DNA of 19,349 nt from JBAZTO01 sp041661865 (GCA_041661865.1 JBAZTO010000065.1:1-19349), one strand, 5' to 3'. Positions 1-7,869 are shown, numbered from the stretch's first letter. A program made the numbers and translations. Notes: generated by a model not told the origin, from the sequence alone.

Positions 1-56
1 TGCGTTCCCGCTCCGGCTACCTGACCCCAACACAACTCGATTCCGCCGGTGGGGGT

Positions 57-166
57 AAGGGGGTAGTCTGCGCCGATCTGCCGCGCGACCACCACAAATC
101 CATCCGCCCACACCCCTCTACCCTCTACATACGCCCTCAGCACCCAGTGTGAAATATGCGGGCTAG
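57..166. repeat. Terminal inverted repeat, left copy
   Basis: This segment recurs in reverse complement at 19240-19349. By eye the inner 86 bases (81-166 against 19240-19325) are identical, and the outer 24 bases carry about five substitutions. The inner edge is sharp at a CTAG; beyond it the two flanks are unrelated. The segment is pyrimidine-rich on this strand, includes a short CCCTCTA tandem near 113-126, and has no recognisable coding content. It abuts a broken acetyltransferase gene. It may be a dispersed genomic repeat, the end of a mobile unit, or an assembly junction. Bases 1-56 outside it show nothing I recognise. Confidence 0.9.
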
Positions 167-171
167 GCCGG

Positions 172-327
172 CAGGGCTGGGAGGAACTGTACCTGGATTG
201 CCTGCCGGCATCGGGCTTCCTTCAGCCTTTTTACGAATCGCTGGGTTTCCACACCCTTGCCCGGGCCGACAGGGTCTTCCCGCACGGAACCTTCGACATG
301 GTGCTGATGAAGAGGCGGCTGCGATGA
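172..327 (+). pseudogene. GNAT acetyltransferase, C-terminal fragment (5'-truncated)
   Basis: The frame ending in TGA at 325-327 reads GWEELYLDCLPASGF, then FYESLGFHTLARADR, and ends DMVLMKRRLR. This is the typical end of a GNAT N-acetyltransferase: the beta-strand with LYLD, then the FYESLGF motif of the last helix and strand, then a closing strand. About the last 50 residues remain of a domain that usually has about 150. The acetyl-CoA-binding motif A (Q/R-x-x-G-x-G/A) and any start codon are missing. The frame stays open leftward to 67, but the residues encoded inside the inverted repeat do not look like GNAT, so the gene appears cut at the repeat edge near 166. Its stop overlaps the next gene's start in ATGA (324-327), suggesting that the two were once translationally coupled. 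The substrate cannot be told. Confidence 0.75.
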
Positions 328-929
328 GCGACGAGCGTGAGAAGAAGCCTTCCGCGATGCTGGGCAAGAGAATCATGATCATCGGCAGCGGCGGCGCCGG
401 CAAGAGTACCCTGGCCAGACGGCTGGGATCGTTGCTTGGGTTGGATGTTGTGCATTTGGACTCGCACCATTGGCAAAGCGGTTGGCAAGCGCCCTCGCGG
501 GAGCAGTGGCGGCAGAAAGTCCGGATGCTTGTCGCGGGAGAAAGCTGGATCATCGACGGCAACTACGGCAACTCGATCGACATACGACTTGAGCGGGCCG
601 ATACGGTCGTTTTTCTGGACCTGCCGAAGTGGCCTTGCCTATGGGGCGTGATTTGTCGTCGTTTGAAACACAGGGGCGGCAGGACGCGCCTGGACATGGC
701 CGAGGGGTGCCCCGAGCAGCTTGACTGGGATTTTCTCAAGTGGATCTACAACTTCCAGAGGGATTCAAGACCCCGCCTGATCGAGGCTATTGGAAGTTGC
801 TGCCCGCAGCAGCAAGTGGTCATGCTCAGGACGCGACGCCAGATAGATGTGTTTGTTCAAGAGCTTGCCGCTAATGACGCGCGGGCATTGTCTCTTGTTC
901 GCGCCGACCCACCGGCCGGGTGTGACTGA
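324..929 (+). CDS. FlaR/adenylate-kinase-like P-loop kinase
   Basis: Predicted protein of 201 residues of the P-loop NTPase fold, resembling 'DNA topology modulation protein FlaR' and related small nucleotide or metabolite kinases. Walker A is GSGGAGKS at residues 21-28. It is followed by VVHLDSHHW, then WIIDGNY, which matches the D-G-N-Y signature after the substrate-binding loop in this family. VVFLDLP and the basic CRRLKHR segment fit the strand and LID-type region. I chose the ATG at 324 because it overlaps the stop of the upstream GNAT remnant (ATGA) and has AGAGG about ten bases upstream; a start at 156 would place 56 low-quality residues, partly repeat-encoded, in front. The true substrate is unknown for this family; the FlaR name is historical. 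A GNAT next to such a kinase is a common bacterial pairing, but no pathway can be assigned. Confidence 0.8.
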   Translation: MSDEREKKPSAMLGKRIMIIGSGGAGKSTLARRLGSLLGLDVVHLDSHHWQSGWQAPSREQWRQKVRMLVAGESWIIDGNYGNSIDIRLERADTVVFLDLPKWPCLWGVICRRLKHRGGRTRLDMAEGCPEQLDWDFLKWIYNFQRDSRPRLIEAIGSCCPQQQVVMLRTRRQIDVFVQELAANDARALSLVRADPPAGCD

Positions 930-978
930 GTTTCACGGCAGGCCGCAAGTTATTGAATAAGAACAAGAAACAGCATAT

Positions 979-1105
979 CGCAAAGAGCACAAAGGCCACA
1001 GAGAACTGCATGATGTGAAAAGGCTCTGGCACTCTTGAGCCTATCAGATGTTCTTGCCGTTCTCTGCGACCTCTGCGTTCTCGGTGTCCTCTGTGATAAG
1101 CCGTT
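979..1105. repeat. Dispersed palindromic repeat of the 'CTCTGCG' type
   Basis: Two arms face each other: CAAAGAGCACAAAGGCCACA with GAGAAC (981-1006), and GTTCTTGCCGTTCTCTGCGA running on through CTCTGCGTTCTCGGTGTCCTCTGTGAT (1050-1096). They are imperfect reverse complements. The right arm is a chain of CTCTGCG/CTCTGTG-like heptads. Such sequences are widely dispersed in planctomycete and other environmental bacterial genomes and give spurious translations such as ITEDTENAEVAENGKN, seen here on the minus strand. No gene is supported anywhere between 930 and 1301; besides this element there is a short direct repeat GGGACCAGG (1182-1190 and 1196-1204) and the terminator at 1238-1271. Confidence 0.7.
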
Positions 1106-1237
1106 GTCGTGCTTCCTGCAAGCCTAGAAAACCCAATTGCACCGACCGCCCGGCCGGGGCGTCCAAGAAAGAATGAAGAAAGGGACCAGGGAATTGGGAC
1201 CAGGAAGCGGGCAAATTGCCTTGGTTCTTCCACCGCA

Positions 1238-1271
1238 AAAAACAACCCGCGGGGCAGCGAGTCCCGCGGGC
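1238..1271 (-). terminator. Rho-independent terminator of the sigma/anti-sigma operon
   Basis: On the minus strand, CCCGCGGG (1270-1263) pairs with a second CCCGCGGG (1253-1246) across a nine-base loop. A TTGTTTTTTG tract follows at once (1245-1236). It lies about 30 bases past the stop of the anti-sigma gene, where an intrinsic terminator is expected. Confidence 0.8.
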
Positions 1272-1301
1272 GGTTCGGAGTTGCGTTCCGGTCGGTAACC
1301 G

Positions 1302-2300
1302 CTACCGGCCAGAGTACGCAGGGAGAAGGAAGGAATCTCTGTTGTTCACCGGCGTTTCGTCGCCGCGATAGTCGTAGACGCCCTCGGCGAGGTAGATATT
1401 ATTGCCCGCCACACCGGCGGTGGGCTTGTCGGACCAGTTGACGTGCGCGTCCAAATACAGGACGTTCTGGCCGGATCGCCCGTGGTTGTCGCTCTCGGGG
1501 GACCGCAGCCGCGAAGGCTGGAAATTGCCCCGGCTGAACAGCGGATTGGAGTCGGCCAGGATGGCCATCTCCTTTGAAACGCCCGCCAGACCGGGGTCGT
1601 TGATCGACAGGCCATGCCCCAGCGTGTGCTGGTAGGAATAGCTGATGTACTTGTTGGCGGGGAAGTCGCTCATGCCCGCCTGCACGGAAAAGGCCGCGGG
1701 GCTGCCGTTGCTGACGGCCGGGCACTGAAAGGCCCCCGGCGCGACATAGTTGAGATTGACCAGCTTGAACAGGCCGCTGGAATTGCTGACAGCGCCCTGC
1801 CCTGGATTCAGCCATCGCGCCTGCCCGGCAGTGGCCGAGGGCAGCGACCCGCCGTTGTCATTGGCGTACCGGAGGAAGGCCGAGCCGATCCCCGCCTGCT
1901 GCGATGCGCAGCGGGCGACGGAGGCCTGCTGGCGGGCCTTTTGCACCGAAGGAAGGAAGATCACGGCCATCACCAGCACCGCCGCGGCCACCGCGCCGAT
2001 TTCACGCACGGAGAAGGTCGGGCGGAACACGCTGGGACGGCTGAATTCCTGGCGGGCAATCAAGGCATCGGTGGCCTTGGCCTGGCGAATATGAGAGACG
2101 GTTCTGGCCACGAGATCCTCGGGAGGAGAGACTTCGGGAAGCAGGGCCAGTGCCGAGAGCGTATTTTGCAAATCGGTATGCAGTGTACTAAATGCCGCAT
2201 CCGATTGGAGCCTTCTCTCGATCTGCTCCCGCTCTGCCTGATTACATTGCCCCAAAAGGTAGGCGGTCAACAACGCTTCGTCATCTGCTGGCTGGTTCAT
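1302..2300 (-). CDS. Anti-sigma-factor-like membrane protein with DUF1559/pseudopilin-like C-terminal half
   Basis: Predicted 332 residues. Residues 5-75 (DDEALLTAYLLGQ..., AEREQIERRLQ...) look like the cytoplasmic helical region of planctomycete anti-sigma factors, without the HxxxCxxC zinc motif. A membrane segment lies at about 100-116. Directly after it comes LPSVQKARQQASVARC, then an ALRYAND-like helix and LPSA, which is the pattern that follows the prepilin helix in DUF1559 / type II pseudopilin-like proteins. Near the C-terminus, NHGRSGQNVLYLDAHVNW (His273, Asp284) resembles the H-X9-DG processing-associated motif of those proteins, but with ten residues between His and Asp and Ala for Gly. 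The ATG at 2300 overlaps the sigma stop (ATGA), so translation is coupled. The likely role is an inner-membrane anti-sigma regulator whose exported part is pilin-like; its signal is unknown. Confidence 0.75.
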   Translation of the reverse strand: MNQPADDEALLTAYLLGQCNQAEREQIERRLQSDAAFSTLHTDLQNTLSALALLPEVSPPEDLVARTVSHIRQAKATDALIARQEFSRPSVFRPTFSVREIGAVAAAVLVMAVIFLPSVQKARQQASVARCASQQAGIGSAFLRYANDNGGSLPSATAGQARWLNPGQGAVSNSSGLFKLVNLNYVAPGAFQCPAVSNGSPAAFSVQAGMSDFPANKYISYSYQHTLGHGLSINDPGLAGVSKEMAILADSNPLFSRGNFQPSRLRSPESDNHGRSGQNVLYLDAHVNWSDKPTAGVAGNNIYLAEGVYDYRGDETPVNNRDSFLLPAYSGR

Positions 2301-3031
2301 ATTTTGTTCTCTGCGGCAGCCTTCCAACGTTTCGCGAAGTACTTAATCGCGGCATGCAGCCTCGATTTGACCGTTCCTAAAGGCACACCGAGAACCTCGG
2401 CTATTTCCTGGTACGGCATCTCGCTGAAGTAGCTCAGCAGCAGCACGGTCCTCAGGTTCTCCGGCATCTCCTTGACAATACTCTCTACGGCCTGCCTATC
2501 CTCAAGGTTCATAAGACTTTCTTCGGGAGCAGGAATTCCTGAGGGCATGAGGTCGGCATAGCTGGTTCGCTCGTCCTGGCTGCCGGCCACCGCGGCGTCC
2601 AGCGGGGCGGCCTGGCGGCGCGTGCGGCTGCGCATGGCGTCGCGGGCCTTGTTGGCCGCAATAGTGAACAGCCAGGGCTTGAGTCGCCGGGTCATGTCGA
2701 ATGTGCCGGCTGAGATGTGAAGCTGGAGGAAAGTTTCCTGGAAGATATCCTCGGCCAGAGCCGCGTCGCCGGTGAAGCGGAAGAGGAAATTGAACAGCTC
2801 GCGCTGGTAGCGGCCGACCAGCGCCGTAAATGCCTGCGCGTCACCGTCCAGATGGCGCTGCAACAAATCGGTGTCGCTCACGTCTGGTTCGTTCCTCGGC
2901 GGGGTCGCGGACACTACTGATCCTTTCTCGGTCGCGGCGGTCTGGACTCCTGGATGCTCGCCCCGATCGCTGGGGGCGCCCCCGGCACGCCGGGGAGCAA
3001 CGTCCGACGGCTTAATTCCTTGTATCGGCAC
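2297..3031 (-). CDS. ECF sigma factor (sigma-70 family)
   Basis: Predicted 244 residues. It directs RNA polymerase to a dedicated promoter set. Region 2 is clear: DAQAFTALVGRYQRELFNFLFR, AEDIFQETFLQL, and KPWLFTIAANKARDAMR. After an acidic linker, region 4 reads MPENLRTVLLLSYFSEMPYQ with the helix-turn-helix EIAEVLGVPLGTVKSRLHAA. The start is a GTG at 3031 with GGAGG (minus strand, 3042-3038) six bases upstream; this gives an unusual ~50-residue N-terminal extension, and an internal GTG starting VSATPPR would give a more standard length. The downstream anti-sigma gene overlaps by ATGA, the usual arrangement for a sigma factor held by its membrane partner. The divergent neighbour is the large LEPR-XLL protein, a plausible target that is not demonstrated. 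Confidence 0.92.
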   Translation of the reverse strand: MPIQGIKPSDVAPRRAGGAPSDRGEHPGVQTAATEKGSVVSATPPRNEPDVSDTDLLQRHLDGDAQAFTALVGRYQRELFNFLFRFTGDAALAEDIFQETFLQLHISAGTFDMTRRLKPWLFTIAANKARDAMRSRTRRQAAPLDAAVAGSQDERTSYADLMPSGIPAPEESLMNLEDRQAVESIVKEMPENLRTVLLLSYFSEMPYQEIAEVLGVPLGTVKSRLHAAIKYFAKRWKAAAENKI

Positions 3032-3037
3032 GCTCCG

Positions 3038-3042
3038 CCTCC
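3038..3042 (-). promoter_or_regulatory. Shine-Dalgarno deciding the GTG start of the sigma gene
   Basis: GGAGG on the minus strand sits six bases before the GTG at 3031. This supports the long form of the sigma factor over the internal GTG start. Confidence 0.6.
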
Positions 3043-3050
3043 CTCACACC

Positions 3051-3056
3051 ATCATA
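3051..3056 (-). promoter_or_regulatory. Possible -10 element of the sigma operon
   Basis: TATGAT on the minus strand matches five of six bases of TATAAT and would start transcription about 13 bases before the GTG. No convincing -35 is present at the right distance, so this is weak. Confidence 0.3.
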
Positions 3057-3129
3057 TCCGTCGCGAAATGGGATTGGTACTCCCGGCAGCGGCGTCCAAA
3101 TAGCCATACGCGCAATTGAAATGCTCAGG

Positions 3130-3135
3130 TATAAT
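3130..3135 (+). promoter_or_regulatory. -10 element (TATAAT) upstream of the LEPR-XLL gene
   Basis: A perfect TATAAT lies about 110 bases before the ATG at 3245, in the divergent region shared with the sigma operon. The -35 position (about 3107-3112) has no good TTGACA match, so the promoter may need an activator or another sigma factor. Confidence 0.4.
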
Positions 3136-3232
3136 CGGGGGAAGCAATTGGCGGGAAATCAGCCCGTCGATGTCCGCTGTTTGGTTGAAGCCGCAGTTGG
3201 GCCCAGGCGCCGTCGGCCAAGGCGGAGGGTCT

Positions 3233-3239
3233 AGAGGAG
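3233..3239 (+). promoter_or_regulatory. Shine-Dalgarno deciding the start of the LEPR-XLL protein
   Basis: AGAGGAG sits five bases before the ATG at 3245. The frame is open from 3116, but the extra 43 residues upstream lack a ribosome site and would bury the N-terminal LEPR-XLL motif. Confidence 0.75.
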
Positions 3240-3244
3240 AGTCT

Positions 3245-6200
3245 ATGAAGTATTCTCACGGTCGGTCGTCCGGTTCCCTGTTGACCTTTTCCGGCCCGTC
3301 TGCCCCCGTCATGGAATCCCTTGAAGCCAGGCTGCTCCTGGATGGCGCGGCGCCGTATTTCGATACGACCTTTCAGGATCGCTACTATATCAACGATTCG
3401 ACCTTGACCATCGGCCTGGATACCGGCGACGACGACGCGGGCGACACGGTCACCCTGACGGCCAGCAGCGCCAATCCCGACTTGAACGTCATCATCCTTC
3501 AGAACAACCCGTATGCCGTGCTGAATTTTACCTTTTCCGACAACACCACCGGAAGCATCCTGGTCCAGTTGTTTCAGAGGGACTCCCTGGGCGCCCCGAC
3601 GGCCAGCTACGACGCGGTCGAACATTTTATCGCCCTGGCCACCCATAACTTCGACAGCAACGGCGATCCCATTCCCGACGCCGATCCCTTCTACACCAGT
3701 GTGGTGGTCCACCGCATTATCGACGGTTTCATGTTCCAGACCGGCGACGCGGTCAACGGCAACGGCACGGGCGGCAGCACGTTGGGGGACATTGAGGACT
3801 CCTTTGACCCGCTTTTCAATTTCGGCGGGCCCGGCGTGCTGGCCATGGCCAATTCAGGCCCTGACAGCAGCGACAGCCAGTTCTTCATCACCGAATCCGC
3901 CTACGCATCGGGCGACCAGAAGTACATCATCTTCGGCCAGATGATCGGCAGCGAGGAGACCTTCGACAAGCTCATGAGCCAGCCGGTGCATGCCGGCCCC
4001 TCGGGAGAGGTCAGCGCCCCCGACGATCCGCCGATCCTGACCAGCGTCGAGATCATCGACAACCATACCGAAGACCCGGTGGTGATCTTGAAGCCGACCA
4101 ACGGTTTCACCGGCGACACCAGCGTTACTTTCACCCTGACCGACGACTCGGGAAATACGACCGAGCAGGTGATCGATGTGACGGCCGCCAAGGACTATGA
4201 CGTTCGCGTCGAGCCCGGCGTGGCGAAGTCGTTCCACGTCGATATCTCGGGGCTAACCGACCCCACGATCACCAGCGGCCTTTCCCAGGCGACCGTGAGT
4301 CTGGACCCGCTGACGGGCCTGGTGACGGTCACGGCGCCCGCGGACTTTTCCGGGCCGTTCACGGTCACGCTCAATGACGGTGACACCGGCGTGCAGGACT
4401 ACTTCATTTTCGCCCAGGGCGCGGGCGACCCGGCCATCGTGGATTACATGCCCACGACCGATTTTTCGTTCCTCTGCAGCGTGCAGCAGGGCAACCTGCT
4501 CTACGCCGGAAAAGCCGGGGGCATCGAAATATACGACATCTCCGACCCCGAAAAGCCCGTGCTCCTGGGCAGTCTTGACTATGGCGTCCAGGCCGGCAAT
4601 CCCACCCACGAACCATTTAATGTCATCCTGGATATGAAACTACAGGGCAACACCCTGTACGTCATGGATACTAATTTAGGCGGGGCGGGGCGCTTGGCCA
4701 GCATCAATGTTTCAGACCCTCATAATCCATCGCCGATCGATCTAATTACAACAGTCAATCGCCCAATGTCTTTCGAGATTTCGGGCAACACGGCCTTTGT
4801 GGTCGATCGCGGGACCAGCCTGGCCGCCATCGACATCAGCGATCCGGCGAATCTCGATCCGGACAAGTACCTCAACAGGTTCTCGACTGCCCCGGCGGGC
4901 TTTACGATCGTCAGGGCCGAGGATGTTGCCATCAGCGGGCACTACGCCTATCTCTCGACGATCTTGCAGTATTCCGTGAATAACCAGTACTACGGCGCCA
5001 TTATCACGGTTGACATCTCCAATCCTGGCAACATGAGTTATGCCGGCTGGTCCTTCAGTGGGTTCATGCCTAATGGCGATCCGATATTCCCGTTGGGCCT
5101 GGATATCGATAACGGGGTGCTTTATGCGACCGAGGGATCTGGCAGCCAAACCGACACCGGGGCCGACTTCAAGTATGGCTACAGCACCGAATACGGCTAC
5201 GGCACCGGCTGGACCTACGGCAGCGTGTCGAGCTACAGCCTCTCTTCGCCTGCCGCCCCGAAATATCTCAGCGGCATAGGTCTGTCCAGCAACGGCTGGC
5301 AGATCGACGTGCAGGATGGCATGGCGCTGGTCATGCCCGACGACGGCACGCAGTTCATCTTCATGGACGTCAGCGATCCGCTGCACATGCACGTCAACTC
5401 CGTGACCTACAACCAGGTGGCGGGGGACGGTTGGGGGCTCAAGCCCTCGCTGTCCTCGACGCTGGCGGTGGGGCCGGTGGCTGGGACCGGCACCTTCCTC
5501 TTCGACGCCTCCAGCCTGGGCGATCCGCAGTGGATCATTACCCGGGGCACCCTGTTCGACGAGAATGGCACGGCGGTGACCATTTCGGTCAGCGGCGGCG
5601 GCAATGTGCGCGTCATCCAGGATGCATCGGGCCACTTCGAGGAAATCGCCCTGGTGGGCGGAACCTCCGCGTCGAAACTTACCATCGCCACGCCCTCGAG
5701 AAGGACCACCGCGGTCGATGCGATCGTGATCGAGGGGTCGGCTGCGAGCGTGACCGCCAGGACGACCAGCCTGCTGGAAAGCATGACCGTCTCGGGCACG
5801 CTGGGCGGCCTGACGCTCGATGACGTCGGCGACGCGGACCCGGATACTGCGCCGGTCACGATCGACATTCATACCAATAGCTCGGTGACCCCCGTGTCCA
5901 CATTGGCGATGTCGATTACACTGGGCGATGTCTCCGATACCCTGCTCACCGTGCGCGGCATTCCGGTCAAGTCCCTGGTGGTCTCGACCTGGACCGACGT
6001 TGACGATGACCCCTCCAACGACAACATCACGGCCAAGCGGCTGGACAAGCTCAGCGCCAAGGGCGACTTCGCTGCCGGCCTGGACATCAACGCCGGCGGC
6101 AGTACGAGCGCCGTTTCGCTGGGCAGCGCCACCCTCGGCGGCGGAGCGAGCGGGGCCTGGAACATCACCGGCAGCACGGGGGCTATCAGGGTGACGGGGC

Positions 6201-7837
6201 AGGCCGACGGCCTGGAGGTTCGCGCCACCGGCAACATCGCCAGCCTCACGCTGGGCGCCGCCCGCGACAGCAACTTCCTGGCCGGCTTTGACCAGACGTT
6301 CACCTACCCGCATGCCGTCGTCGCCGGCGATTTTGCCCCATCGTTGCTCAGCAGCATCGGGGCCATCACGATCAGCGGATTGAAGGTGGCCCGGAACACC
6401 GTGCCGCCGCGTTTCCTGGAGAACACAAACTTCTCCGCCGCCCACATCGGCAAGGTCACGCTCAAGAACGTGGACATGGCCGATCCGAATCTGGATGACC
6501 CGAACCTCTCCTGGGGCCTTTGGGCGGCTGGGACCGGCACGCTCAGCGGCATCACGTCGGTGAAGACCAGCGACACCGACCCAGCCAACAAACGCGACGC
6601 GCTCTACAACTGGTCCTGGCGGTCAACCTCCCCGACCACGCCGGACGTGATCCACCTGCTTGTGACGTCCGGGCCGGCCCCGACTGTTGCGGGCGTCAGT
6701 CCCAATGCAGGTCCGTTGGCGGGCGGCACGGCGGTGACGATCACCGGCACGAACCTGCTGGGCGCCACGGCGGTGTATTTCGGCAATAAGTTGGTTCCTA
6801 TCGTGAGCAACACGGGCACGCAGATTGTCGTCGCCAGCCCCGAGGGCGTGGCGGGCACGGTCGATGTCACCGTGGTGACGGCCGGCGGAAGGTCGGCTAC
6901 TTCCGCGGCGGATCAGTTCACATACGCCGCGGCGCCGACCATCACGGGCGTCAGTCCCAGCACGGGTTCGGTGGAAGGCGGCACGGCGGTGACGATCACC
7001 GGAACGAACCTGCTGGGCGCCACGTCGGTGAAGTTCGGCGACACGTCGGCTGACATCGTGAGCAACACGGCCACGCAGATCGTCGTCACCAGCCCCGCGG
7101 GCGTGGAGGGCACGGTCGATGTCACCGTGGTGACGGCGGGCGGCACCTCTTCAGCGGCCGATCAATTCACCTATCAGGCTGCGGAAGAAACCGGTGTGGC
7201 GTTGTCGCTGGCACCGGTGACCAGTTTCGACTTCGGCGGCACCCTGGGCGTCGTGAACGTGGTCAACGTGGTCCTGACGGCCAAGGCGGCTTCGGGCGTG
7301 GTTGGAGCTTTCAACCTTCACTTTACAGGGGACATGATTCAGATCGAGGCGCCGGTGTGGAACGACGAAACGGGGACATATGTCGGGACTATTGCCCCAA
7401 CAATGGATATTTACAGCGAGAACCTGACCGGCCCGGATGGAAACCCGTACACCATCACGGGGGACATAGTAACCTATTCCAGCCACTTCCTGTACCCCGC
7501 TTCCTTCTTTGTGGCCATGAGCAACCCTACCGCGACGATAACGGACACCACGTATACGCCGGCCATCACATGCACATCGCCGGGAGCTTTGTATTGGACT
7601 AACGATGGCGTGGGCGGCACCACTCTTATCGAGTCGCCGACCGAGTTGGCCCACCTGAGCAACTCCATGTCGATCGAGGCCGCCATTCTTCCCGTCGATC
7701 GGACGCACCAGATAGTTATTGCCCAGATCGTCTACAGGGCTTCTGGTTCCGCGCCGATTCTCAACGGAAATGCGGCCGACGAAAATGGCAAAGAAACGTT
7801 CTACACGAACGTGTCCATCACCTACGTCCCGGTGTAG
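3245..7837 (+). CDS. Giant LEPR-XLL surface protein: cyclophilin + LVIVD propeller + IPT/TIG repeats
   Basis: Predicted 1530 residues, probably exported. Residues 23-34 (MESLEARLLLDG) are the LEPR-XLL motif found near the start of large planctomycete extracellular proteins, here with Ala for Pro. Residues about 90-275 are a cyclophilin-type peptidyl-prolyl isomerase: HRIIDGFMFQTGD (Arg157, Phe162, Met163, Gln165) and LAMANSGP...SQFFIT (Phe214) keep most of the active-site set; the positions of human Trp121 and His126 are changed (the latter to Tyr). About 276-392 looks like cadherin/Ig-like beta domains. About 395-735 holds LVIVD-type propeller repeats, seen as repeated IYDISDPEKP, NVSDPHNP, DISDPANL and DISNPGN. 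About 735-1140 is repetitive beta-rich sequence. Two IPT/TIG domains follow (about 1146-1311). The last 220 residues are not recognised and end without a PEP-CTERM or LPXTG-type sorting signal. The role is likely extracellular adhesion or folding; the substrate is unknown. Confidence 0.88.
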   Translation: MKYSHGRSSGSLLTFSGPSAPVMESLEARLLLDGAAPYFDTTFQDRYYINDSTLTIGLDTGDDDAGDTVTLTASSANPDLNVIILQNNPYAVLNFTFSDNTTGSILVQLFQRDSLGAPTASYDAVEHFIALATHNFDSNGDPIPDADPFYTSVVVHRIIDGFMFQTGDAVNGNGTGGSTLGDIEDSFDPLFNFGGPGVLAMANSGPDSSDSQFFITESAYASGDQKYIIFGQMIGSEETFDKLMSQPVHAGPSGEVSAPDDPPILTSVEIIDNHTEDPVVILKPTNGFTGDTSVTFTLTDDSGNTTEQVIDVTAAKDYDVRVEPGVAKSFHVDISGLTDPTITSGLSQATVSLDPLTGLVTVTAPADFSGPFTVTLNDGDTGVQDYFIFAQGAGDPAIVDYMPTTDFSFLCSVQQGNLLYAGKAGGIEIYDISDPEKPVLLGSLDYGVQAGNPTHEPFNVILDMKLQGNTLYVMDTNLGGAGRLASINVSDPHNPSPIDLITTVNRPMSFEISGNTAFVVDRGTSLAAIDISDPANLDPDKYLNRFSTAPAGFTIVRAEDVAISGHYAYLSTILQYSVNNQYYGAIITVDISNPGNMSYAGWSFSGFMPNGDPIFPLGLDIDNGVLYATEGSGSQTDTGADFKYGYSTEYGYGTGWTYGSVSSYSLSSPAAPKYLSGIGLSSNGWQIDVQDGMALVMPDDGTQFIFMDVSDPLHMHVNSVTYNQVAGDGWGLKPSLSSTLAVGPVAGTGTFLFDASSLGDPQWIITRGTLFDENGTAVTISVSGGGNVRVIQDASGHFEEIALVGGTSASKLTIATPSRRTTAVDAIVIEGSAASVTARTTSLLESMTVSGTLGGLTLDDVGDADPDTAPVTIDIHTNSSVTPVSTLAMSITLGDVSDTLLTVRGIPVKSLVVSTWTDVDDDPSNDNITAKRLDKLSAKGDFAAGLDINAGGSTSAVSLGSATLGGGASGAWNITGSTGAIRVTGQADGLEVRATGNIASLTLGAARDSNFLAGFDQTFTYPHAVVAGDFAPSLLSSIGAITISGLKVARNTVPPRFLENTNFSAAHIGKVTLKNVDMADPNLDDPNLSWGLWAAGTGTLSGITSVKTSDTDPANKRDALYNWSWRSTSPTTPDVIHLLVTSGPAPTVAGVSPNAGPLAGGTAVTITGTNLLGATAVYFGNKLVPIVSNTGTQIVVASPEGVAGTVDVTVVTAGGRSATSAADQFTYAAAPTITGVSPSTGSVEGGTAVTITGTNLLGATSVKFGDTSADIVSNTATQIVVTSPAGVEGTVDVTVVTAGGTSSAADQFTYQAAEETGVALSLAPVTSFDFGGTLGVVNVVNVVLTAKAASGVVGAFNLHFTGDMIQIEAPVWNDETGTYVGTIAPTMDIYSENLTGPDGNPYTITGDIVTYSSHFLYPASFFVAMSNPTATITDTTYTPAITCTSPGALYWTNDGVGGTTLIESPTELAHLSNSMSIEAAILPVDRTHQIVIAQIVYRASGSAPILNGNAADENGKETFYTNVSITYVPV
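6680..7178 (+). repeat. Tandem 255-bp duplication encoding two IPT/TIG domains
   Basis: Two direct copies start at 6680 and 6935, period 255 bp (85 codons). Long stretches are identical at the nucleotide level, for example GGCGGCACGGCGGTGACGAT in each copy, and CACGGTCGATGTCACCGTGG at 6856 and 7111. Each copy encodes the GVSP...GG-TAVTITGTNL...G...V-FG core of an IPT/TIG immunoglobulin-like fold. The DNA-level similarity points to a recent duplication or gene conversion. Confidence 0.85.
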
Positions 7838-7869
7838 GCAACCTGGAGTTTGGATAAATCACACCTGAT

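Noticed and set aside
871..1245. Minus-strand open frames with HRGHRERRGRRERQE or ITEDTENAEVAENG
   Set aside because: They are translations of the CTCTGCG heptad repeat, a known source of false proteins.
4742..6445. 567-codon open frame on the minus strand inside the LEPR-XLL gene
   Set aside because: Its sequence is Arg/Gly/His-rich with no domain, and it lies antisense to a well-supported protein; GC-rich genes commonly give such shadows.
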